NCBI RefSeq assembly: GCF_000241345.1
Contig: NZ_BAED01000034.1
Coordinates: 1-64,000 of the forward strand
From: Gordonia amarae NBRC 15530
GTDB lineage: Bacteria > Actinomycetota > Actinomycetes > Mycobacteriales > Mycobacteriaceae
Direction of reading: 5' to 3'
Length of the DNA: 64,000 bases
The notes under the pieces were generated by a model, which was not told where the DNA came from, ran no database searches, and saw only the letters and a list, made by a program, of their open reading frames with translations. A program made the translations under genes and the position numbers. Within the stretch, counting starts at the first letter, position 1; each line of letters starts with the position of its first letter. This document shows positions 57,953 to 64,000 of the stretch, in pieces.

Positions 57953-58852
57953 CTAACTTCGGCGGTCGAGCACGGCCTGGTACACCTCGCGGCGCGAGAC
58001 CCCCAGACCCTCACAGACCTGCGCGCAGGCGTCCTTGAGGCGCATCCCGCCGGCGGCGAGTTCCTCGGCGGCGGCCGCCAGCGTCGCCACATCGGGTTCA
58101 CCCGACCCCGCCTCGGCACCCTCGATGACGACGGTGATCTCGCCACGCACACCGCCGGCCGCCCACCCGGCGAGCTCACCGAGCGTGCCGCGCCGCACCT
58201 CCTCATGCGTCTTGGTCAGCTCCCGGCACACCGCCGCCCGCCGGTCGGGCCCGAGCACCTCGGCGGCGATCTGAAGGGTGTCGGCGAGGCGGTGCGGTGA
58301 CTCGAAGAACACGGTGGTGCGGGGCTGGCTGATCAGTTCGGTCAGCCACGATCGCCTGGCCCCCGGTTTGCGGGGGGCGAAACCGTCGAAGCAGAAACGT
58401 TCGGCGGGCAGCGCCGACAGCGCCAGCGCCGTGGTGACCGCGGACGGCCCCGGCAGGCAGGTCACCGGCAGGCCGGCGTCGACGCAGGCCCGCACGACGG
58501 TGTAGCCGGGATCGCTGACCGACGGCATGCCCGCATCGGTGATCAGCAGCACCGTCTTGCCCTCGGCGACGGCCTCGATGAGCTGCGGGGTGCGGGCGGT
58601 CTCCACATGGTCGTAGTAGCTGACCACGCGACCGGCGATCTGCACGCCGAGCGAGGCGGCCAGGTTGCGGGCGCGGCGGGTGTCCTCGGCGGCCACCACC
58701 TCGGCCGTCCCCAACGCATCGCGCAGTCGCGCGGAGGCGTCACCGGCCTGCCCCATCGGTGTCGCGGCCAGCACGAGACGGCCCGGGCCGGTTCCCGGCG
58801 GGGTGCTCTCCGCCGGGACACTCTCATCTGGGGAAACCTCGGGCGCGCTCAC
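57953..58852 (-). CDS. rsmI: 16S rRNA (cytidine-1402-2'-O)-methyltransferase RsmI
   Basis: 299 aa from GTG 58852. LVLAATPMGQAGDASARLRD, VAAEDTRRARNL, LITDAGMPSVSDPGYTVVRA and CLPGPSAVTTALALSALP are the tetrapyrrole-methylase-fold signatures of RsmI, and FFESPHRLADTL follows. It 2'-O-methylates C1402 of 16S rRNA to tune P-site fidelity. A leader -10 at 58859 supports the start. It is divergent from pmt, as in Rv1003/Rv1002c of mycobacteria. Confidence 0.93.
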   Translation of the reverse strand: MSAPEVSPDESVPAESTPPGTGPGRLVLAATPMGQAGDASARLRDALGTAEVVAAEDTRRARNLAASLGVQIAGRVVSYYDHVETARTPQLIEAVAEGKTVLLITDAGMPSVSDPGYTVVRACVDAGLPVTCLPGPSAVTTALALSALPAERFCFDGFAPRKPGARRSWLTELISQPRTTVFFESPHRLADTLQIAAEVLGPDRRAAVCRELTKTHEEVRRGTLGELAGWAAGGVRGEITVVIEGAEAGSGEPDVATLAAAAEELAAGGMRLKDACAQVCEGLGVSRREVYQAVLDRRS

Positions 58853-58858
58853 CGCATC

Positions 58859-58864
58859 AGGGTA
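58859..58864 (-). promoter_or_regulatory. -10 hexamer TACCCT for rsmI
   Basis: On the minus strand TACCCT, six bases, then GTG 58852. With the pmt hexamer at 58918 it forms a tight pair of divergent leaderless promoters. Confidence 0.45.
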
Positions 58865-58917
58865 GCCGCGCCCCGCACCCCGTCGCGGCCGTACCCGGGG
58901 CACACCGGACGATGCCC

Positions 58918-58923
58918 TACCAT
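58918..58923 (+). promoter_or_regulatory. -10 hexamer TACCAT for pmt
   Basis: TACCAT, seven bases, GTG 58931. Leaderless spacing. The two divergent -10 boxes are 53 bases apart. Confidence 0.45.
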
Positions 58924-58930
58924 CGAGCGG

Positions 58931-60589
58931 GTGACCCTGACCGCCGACCGCTCCGTGCGCCCCCACGGAACGCGGGCCGCGGAGGCGCCCGTCGCCGGGA
59001 ATCCCGGCCTGCTCGAGGTGCGCGGTGCCTCGGAGGATCTGGGCACCGCACCGCGCCCGATCGTCCCCGAACCGGTGTTCGGCGCCACCGACCGCGCCCG
59101 GGGCCTGATCGTCGGGGTGATCCTGGCGCTCGCCGCCGCCGCGACGCGGCTGTGGAATCTGTCGCACCCCACCGACCACGGCACCCCCGTCTTCGACGAG
59201 AAGCATTACGTGCCGCAGGGCTGGCAGGTCCTGACCGGTGCCAACTGGATCGAGGACAACCCCGCCTACGGACTCGTCGTGCACCCGCCCGTCTCGAAAT
59301 GGCTGCTGGCGGCCGGTGAGGCGATGTTCGGATACGGGCCCGTCGGCTGGCGCATCATGCCCGCGATCGCCGGCATCGCCATCGTGGTGATGATCTACCG
59401 GGTGACGCGCAGGCTCACCCGGTCGACGCTGATCGGCGCCATCGCCGGGGTGTTCGCGATCTGTGACGGCGTGCTGTTCGTGCAGTCACGGATGGGGATG
59501 ATCGACATCCTGCAGACGGTGTTCATCGTCGCCACGTTCACCGCGCTGATCGCCGACCGCGATCAGGTGCGCGCCCGCATCGACCGGGTGTACCGCGAGG
59601 GCCGCATCCACGACAGCGTGTACGGGCCCCGCTACGGTTTTCGCTGGTACCGCTTCACCGCCGGCGTCATGCTGGGTCTGACGTGCGGCACGAAGTGGTC
59701 GGGCATGTACTACGTGATCGCCTTCGGCCTGCTCGCCGTCGCCTTCGACGTCGCCACCCGCAAGGCCTATCACGTGCGGCGGCCGTGGAAGGGCACCCTC
59801 GTCCGCGACGTGCTGCCCTCCGGGATGAGCCTGGCCGTGCTGCCGGTACTGATCTACCTGGCCTGTTTCGTGCCGTGGTTCAACTCCGAGACCGCGGTGT
59901 ACCGCTACCAGGTGGGCAACACGATCGGCACGGGCGGACCGTTCGCCTGGGTGCCGGGAGCGTGGCGTTCGCTCTGGTACTACGAGTCCGGGATCCTCGA
60001 GTTCCACGCCGGGCTCACCAACGCCGCGGGCAACCACCATCCGTGGGAGTCGAAACCGTGGACGTGGCCGATGAGCCTGCGGCCCATGCTGTACGCCATC
60101 GAGAACGGCCCCGACCACTGCGGGGCGGGCGAATGCGTCCGCGCGCAGATGCTGATCGGTTCACCGGCCATGTGGTGGCTCGCGGTGCCGATGCTGCTGT
60201 GGGCGCTGTGGCGGCTGATCGCACGCCGCGACTGGGCCCACGGCGCAGTCCTGGTCGGCTATCTCGCCGGGATCCTGCCGTGGTTCACCTCCATCGACCG
60301 CCAGATGTACTTCTTCTACGCCACGGTGCTGGCACCGTTCCTGGTGATGGGTCTGGCCCTGTGCTGCGGCGACCTGTTGCGGTCGGCCGCCGCCCGGGTG
60401 CGCACCCGGAACGAGCCGGGCGCCCCGGCGGTGGTGCGCACCGAACGCCGCACCCTGGGGCTGCTGGTCGTGTCGTTCTATGTCGCACTCGTGGTCGCGA
60501 ACTTCGTGTGGTTGTGGCCGATCCTCACCGCGAGCCCGATCTCACCGGAGCAGTGGCACAACCAGATCTGGCTGCCCAGCTGGAGTTGA
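58931..60589 (+). CDS. pmt: Protein O-mannosyltransferase (PMT family)
   Basis: 552 aa integral membrane protein with at least nine hydrophobic helices. The N-terminal loop HGTPVFDEKHYVPQGWQVL has the DE motif (Asp-Glu) at the catalytic site of PMT-type GT39 enzymes, and ENPxYGLVVHPPVSKWLLA-like DNPAYGLVVHPPVSKWLLA follows. It transfers mannose from polyprenyl-phosphate-mannose to Ser/Thr of exported proteins. GTG 58931 is supported by the -10 at 58918. Matches Rv1002c in position. Confidence 0.93.
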   Translation: MTLTADRSVRPHGTRAAEAPVAGNPGLLEVRGASEDLGTAPRPIVPEPVFGATDRARGLIVGVILALAAAATRLWNLSHPTDHGTPVFDEKHYVPQGWQVLTGANWIEDNPAYGLVVHPPVSKWLLAAGEAMFGYGPVGWRIMPAIAGIAIVVMIYRVTRRLTRSTLIGAIAGVFAICDGVLFVQSRMGMIDILQTVFIVATFTALIADRDQVRARIDRVYREGRIHDSVYGPRYGFRWYRFTAGVMLGLTCGTKWSGMYYVIAFGLLAVAFDVATRKAYHVRRPWKGTLVRDVLPSGMSLAVLPVLIYLACFVPWFNSETAVYRYQVGNTIGTGGPFAWVPGAWRSLWYYESGILEFHAGLTNAAGNHHPWESKPWTWPMSLRPMLYAIENGPDHCGAGECVRAQMLIGSPAMWWLAVPMLLWALWRLIARRDWAHGAVLVGYLAGILPWFTSIDRQMYFFYATVLAPFLVMGLALCCGDLLRSAAARVRTRNEPGAPAVVRTERRTLGLLVVSFYVALVVANFVWLWPILTASPISPEQWHNQIWLPSWS

Positions 60590-60591
60590 CC

Positions 60592-60626
60592 GGCCGGGGT
60601 TCGGTCAGCGGCCGGGGTTGGTCAGC
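60592..60626. repeat. 17-18-bp tandem duplication at the pmt/arcA junction
   Basis: GGCCGGGGTTCGGTCAGC (60592-60609) is followed directly by GGCCGGGGTTGGTCAGC (60610-60626), identical except for one missing base. The second copy reaches into the arcA stop codon. Confidence 0.7.
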
Positions 60627-61842
60627 GGATGGGTTCCTCGCGCGAGACCGGGCACGCCAGGCAGCGCGGACCGCCGCGGCCCGTGCCCAGTTCACTGCCC
60701 TCGATCTCCAGCACCTCTATGCCCGCGTCCCGGAGTCTGCGGTTGGTCTCGGTGGCGTGGGCATACGCGACGACCACCCCTGGCGCGACAGCCAGGGTGT
60801 TACTGCCGTCGGCGCCGTACACCTGCTGGTCGTGGCCGCTGATCGCGGTCTCGATCACCCGGATCCGCGCCAGCCCCATCGCCCGGGCGGCGACATCGGC
60901 GAACTCATCCGGACCGGCGACGGTGAGGTCGTCGGGACCGCCACCCTGGACGCGGCTGACCGTGACCGTGGCGGCCCGCCGCACCTGCGGATTCATCACC
61001 ATCGCGTCGGTGTCGACCATCGTAGCCATCGTGCCCAGGTGCATGTAGGCCCGCGACTGGGCGATCCCGACGGCCAGCACAGTGTGCGCCAGTTCGTCCC
61101 GGAACAGGCTGCGCGCCAACGCCTCCACCCCCGCCGGGGTGGTGCGCTCCCCCACCCCGACTGCCACCACACCGGGTGCGAGCAGCAGCACGTCGCCGCC
61201 CTCGACCGGGGCGGTCCGGGACTCGTACGCGCGCCGGGTGCCGAGGAACCGCGGATGATGGGCGAAGATGAGATCGGTGAGCGAGGTCTCCCGGCTGCGG
61301 GCGGCGAAGGCGAGCCGGGTGATCGCGAACCGGTCACCGACCCAGAACGAACTGTCGCGGGTGAACATCAGGTTGGGCAGCGGGTCGATCACGAAATCGG
61401 TTCCGGCGTGCATGAAACGCACCAGCGAGGTCGCCGACGTGCCGATCCCGGCGGGCAACTCGTCGAACGACAGACCCGCGATCAGCACTCGCGCCAGCTC
61501 GGCGGGCGGCAACGCCCGCAGGTATCCCGACACCTCGGCGGCCAGCTGCGGCCCGAGCCGCCGCTCGCTGACCGCGGCGGAGATCCCCTGGATCCGGGCC
61601 GCCCCGCTGTGCTCGATGGTCTGCGGCAGCAGGTCACCGAGCAGCAGGACCTCGGCACCGTGCTCGCTCAGCACCCGCGCGAACGCATCGTGTTCGGCAC
61701 GCATCTGGCCGAGCGAGGGGACGACGTCGAAGAGCAGCTGGTCGCGGTTGGCCTCGGTCAGCCGGCTCAGTTCGGCACCCGGCCGGTGCAGCAGGACCGC
61801 GCGCAACCCGCCGACCTCCGAGGTCACCCCAAATTCACCCAT
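60622..61842 (-). CDS. arcA: Arginine deiminase
   Basis: 406 aa. [15 protein letters not shown] at the N-terminus, [14 protein letters not shown] near residue 155 (catalytic-type Asp and His region), [20 protein letters not shown], and the catalytic Cys394 in [15 protein letters not shown] near the C-terminus identify arginine deiminase (arginine to citrulline plus ammonia). ATG 61842 has a -10 six bases upstream (61849-61854). No ornithine carbamoyltransferase or carbamate kinase is nearby, so it is not a full arcABC operon. Converges on pmt, and the pair mirrors Rv1001-Rv1002c. Confidence 0.93.
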   Translation of the reverse strand: MGEFGVTSEVGGLRAVLLHRPGAELSRLTEANRDQLLFDVVPSLGQMRAEHDAFARVLSEHGAEVLLLGDLLPQTIEHSGAARIQGISAAVSERRLGPQLAAEVSGYLRALPPAELARVLIAGLSFDELPAGIGTSATSLVRFMHAGTDFVIDPLPNLMFTRDSSFWVGDRFAITRLAFAARSRETSLTDLIFAHHPRFLGTRRAYESRTAPVEGGDVLLLAPGVVAVGVGERTTPAGVEALARSLFRDELAHTVLAVGIAQSRAYMHLGTMATMVDTDAMVMNPQVRRAATVTVSRVQGGGPDDLTVAGPDEFADVAARAMGLARIRVIETAISGHDQQVYGADGSNTLAVAPGVVVAYAHATETNRRLRDAGIEVLEIEGSELGTGRGGPRCLACPVSREEPIR

Positions 61843-61848
61843 CACATA

Positions 61849-61854
61849 AATCTA
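61849..61854 (-). promoter_or_regulatory. -10 hexamer TAGATT for arcA
   Basis: TAGATT on the minus strand, six bases, then ATG 61842. Leaderless spacing; no Shine-Dalgarno is visible. It falls between arcA and the end of the MFS gene. Confidence 0.45.
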
Positions 61855-61868
61855 ACGGCCGGGGCGAG

Positions 61869-63110
61869 CTATTTATGGTCGGGCGCCCCGAGATCCGGAT
61901 CCGGGATCTGCGGCCCGGATCCGTCCGCGCGGGTGAGCCGGACCGGTGCGGTCTCGGGTGCGAACAGCCACATCAGCAGCGCCACCGCGGTCACCGCGCC
62001 GGTGACCGCGAACGCCGTGGTGAACCCGGCTGTCGACGCGATGAAGCCGACCACGATCGGTCCGCTGACCGCCCCGAGATCCGACGCCATCGTGAACGCC
62101 GCCAACGCCGAACCGCCACGGACGCGGTTGCCCAGCACATCGGCCAGCGTCGCCTGTTGGGTGGGCACGAACATGCCGGAGCCGAGCCCGGCCACCGCCG
62201 ACACCGCCACCGTCACCATGATCGACGTGGTGAACCCCATGGCGGCGGTCGCGGCAGACACCACCAGCAGACCCGGCAGGATCAGGATCTTGCGGCCGTG
62301 CGAGTCCGACAGCCTGCCGGCGGCCATGATCGCGACGACGTTTCCGGCGGCGTACGCGGCGAGCACCACCCCGGCCAGCGCGGCGTCCTCATCCAGACCG
62401 TCGACGACGAACAGCGGCACCACCGCCACCCGCACACCGAACGACGCCCAGCCGTTGGCGAAGTTGGACACGAGCACCGCGCGGTAGGCACGGTTGCGCC
62501 ACGCGGTCGCCAGCGCCACCGGCTCGCCGCCGCGCTGCGTACCGGGGCCGGCGGACTCGCCGTCGGCGCGCAGTTGGGTGGCCACGACGGCGGAGGCCAC
62601 GAGCAGCGCGATCGCGTACACCACGAACGGCATCCGCAACCCGAAACCGACCAGCGCACTGCCGATCAGGGGTCCGCTGATGTTGCCGATCAGGAAGCCC
62701 GCCGAGAAGTAGCCGGATACCCGGCCGCGGATGTCGTCGGGTGCCATCCGGATCAGCAGACCCATCGCCGACACCGTGAACATCGTCGACCCGATGCCGC
62801 CGAGACCGCGGACCACCAGCAGTTGCCAATAGTTCTGGGCGAACGCGCAGGCCAGGGTGCTCACCGCCACGATGAGCAGCCCGATGAGGTAGACGCGGCG
62901 CTCCCCCACCACCGAGATCAGCCGGCCGGCCGTGGGCGCGAAGAAGAGCCGCATCACCGCGAACGCCGACACCACTGCCGAGGCCGCGGTGATCCCGACG
63001 TCGAAGCTGCGGGCGAAGGTGGGCAGGGCGGGAGCGATCAGCCCGTATCCGAGTGCGATGACGACGTTGGCCGACAGCAGCACCCAGATGCCGCGGGGAA
63101 TGCGTCTCAC
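61869..63110 (-). CDS. MFS transporter (drug:H+ antiporter type)
   Basis: 413 aa, about 12 helices. VIALGYGLIAPALPTFARSF starts helix 1 and FFAPTAGRLISVVGERRVYL is the loop 2-3 motif; IRMAPDDIRGRVSGYFSAGF is characteristic of the drug-efflux (DHA1) branch. The second half has GRLSDSHGRKILILPG. GTG 63110. The stop of the patatin-like gene is at 63111, so the two genes abut on the same strand and are probably co-transcribed. Substrate unknown. Confidence 0.88.
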   Translation of the reverse strand: MRRIPRGIWVLLSANVVIALGYGLIAPALPTFARSFDVGITAASAVVSAFAVMRLFFAPTAGRLISVVGERRVYLIGLLIVAVSTLACAFAQNYWQLLVVRGLGGIGSTMFTVSAMGLLIRMAPDDIRGRVSGYFSAGFLIGNISGPLIGSALVGFGLRMPFVVYAIALLVASAVVATQLRADGESAGPGTQRGGEPVALATAWRNRAYRAVLVSNFANGWASFGVRVAVVPLFVVDGLDEDAALAGVVLAAYAAGNVVAIMAAGRLSDSHGRKILILPGLLVVSAATAAMGFTTSIMVTVAVSAVAGLGSGMFVPTQQATLADVLGNRVRGGSALAAFTMASDLGAVSGPIVVGFIASTAGFTTAFAVTGAVTAVALLMWLFAPETAPVRLTRADGSGPQIPDPDLGAPDHK

Positions 63111-64000
63111 TCAGACCCGTTCCGGCAATTGGTCCAGCGCGGCCGCCGTGAGCGACCTACCGATCGCGATCAGCTCCGCGGCCTTGTGAAATTCCAAGGT
63201 GCGAGCGGCTTTTCGCGGGATGCGGATGAGCAGGTCGGGCGGATGCGAGGCGGTCTGGTAGCGGGCGAGCGCCTCCGACATGATGTCGAGCGAGCGGGTG
63301 AGCACCTCCACCTTGCCCATTCGCACCCGCGCCGGGTCGGTTTCGGGATCCGCGTCGGCGTCGGTCGGTACGAGCTCGGACGACCGGGTGTCGGAACTGT
63401 CGAGGTAGTCGGGGAACTCCACCCCGAACCGGTCCCGGACCGCTTTGACGAACTCGTTGTCGAGCAGCGGCGCGACGTTGCGGCGCACCACACCCCCGAC
63501 CAGTGAGCCCCGCGAGGCCCCTTCGTCCGGGCTGAAGTCGTTGCCGAGGATCACCCCGACGGTCACATCACTGGGCACCGCGACGGTCGGCGCCACCGGC
63601 AGCGGGTCGAGGATGCCGCCGTCGCCGAGGATGCGTCCCTGGTAGGAGTGCGGGCTGATCACGCCGGGGATCGCGATGGAGGCGCGGATCGCGTCGACGA
63701 GGCTGCCGCGCTGGTACCAGACCGAACGGCCGGCGGTGAGGTCGGTGGCCACCGCGGTGAAAGGGGTGGCAAGTTCCTCTATGGTGACCTCGCCCAGGAT
63801 CTCGCGGACCCGGGCCACCACCCGTTCGGCACCGATCACCCCCGATTTGGACAGCGACACGTCCATCAGCTTCACCAGGTCGAGCTGTGTCAGCGACGAC
63901 GCCCAGTCAACGAATTCGTCGAGTTTGCCCGCACAATGCAGCCCGCCGACCAGCGCACCCATCGACGATCCGGACACCGTGACGATCTCGTAGCCGCGGT
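63111..64000 (-). CDS. Patatin-like phospholipase/esterase (N-terminus beyond window)
   Basis: About 296 residues are present and the frame continues off the right edge. The nucleophile elbow VSGSSMGALVGGLHCAG (G-X-S-X-G) and the DGGILDPLPVAPTVAVP block (the Asp of the Ser-Asp dyad) are the patatin signatures. The C-terminal 90 residues (ILTRSLDIMSEAL-like VLTRSLDIMSEALARYQTA) are those of the RssA/NTE-type group. It abuts the MFS gene downstream. Start outside the window. Confidence 0.85.
   Translation of the reverse strand, partial: RGYEIVTVSGSSMGALVGGLHCAGKLDEFVDWASSLTQLDLVKLMDVSLSKSGVIGAERVVARVREILGEVTIEELATPFTAVATDLTAGRSVWYQRGSLVDAIRASIAIPGVISPHSYQGRILGDGGILDPLPVAPTVAVPSDVTVGVILGNDFSPDEGASRGSLVGGVVRRNVAPLLDNEFVKAVRDRFGVEFPDYLDSSDTRSSELVPTDADADPETDPARVRMGKVEVLTRSLDIMSEALARYQTASHPPDLLIRIPRKAARTLEFHKAAELIAIGRSLTAAALDQLPERV

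Overview
The window looks like a chromosomal segment of a high-GC actinobacterium of the Mycobacteriales, most likely Gordonia or a close relative. I infer this from strong GC bias at third codon positions, a mycobacterial-type Mce lipid-import operon, an RpfB resuscitation factor, an AlkB alkane hydroxylase, and many starts placed 6-8 bases after a -10 hexamer (leaderless transcripts). I see no insertion sequence, CRISPR array, rRNA or replication origin. One tRNA (Gln, TTG anticodon) is present.

Backbone. The order tRNA-Gln, glmU, prs ... rplY, pth ... ispE, rsmA, rpfB, tatD ... metG, pabB ... rsmI, pmt, arcA matches, from memory, the Rv1001-Rv1018c neighbourhood of Mycobacterium tuberculosis. 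Several accessory blocks sit between these core genes: (a) 7.07-14.45 kb: arsC-like reductase, small membrane proteins, a CNNM/CBS protein plus a broken fragment of a second copy, a GYF/TM2 protein, and a fatty-acid cluster (SDR, TetR, acyl-CoA synthetase); (b) 15.9-31.3 kb: KAS III, a small secreted protein, a lone alkB, prfC, a 3-hydroxyisobutyryl-CoA hydrolase-like gene, an ABC-F/UvrA-like pair, a DUF4143 ATPase preceded by tandem repeats, a membrane alpha/beta-hydrolase and a Uup-like ABC-F; (c) 36.2-53.8 kb: PhzF, an MFS transporter, an SRPBCC protein, a complete mce operon, an MpaB-type oxygenase, a GntR regulator and a HAD/GH65 phosphorylase pair. The left edge (1-3.28 kb) holds three bacterial-luciferase-like flavin oxidoreductases.

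How the genes work together. The mce operon (39.3-48.9 kb) has two YrbE permeases, six Mce substrate-binding proteins and one Mce-associated protein, almost all joined by stop/start overlaps. Its mceD is frameshifted by what looks like an 11-bp tandem duplication. A perfect 14-bp palindrome lies in the probable promoter spacer. No MceG-type ATPase is in the window. rpfB-rsmA-ispE form an operon behind a leader of about 120 nt with a clear promoter. The HAD/GH65 pair should phosphorolyse an alpha-glucosyl disaccharide and isomerise beta-glucose 1-phosphate.

Most notable signals: the four 23-24-bp repeats, each carrying a -10-like hexamer, in front of the DUF4143 ATPase; the ABC-F/UvrA-like pair with a possible attenuating leader; a perfect 16-bp inverted repeat in the divergent region upstream of it; the mceD frameshift; the mce promoter palindrome; and an alkB without rubredoxin partners. 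Functions are inferred from protein sequence patterns read by eye; no database search was run.
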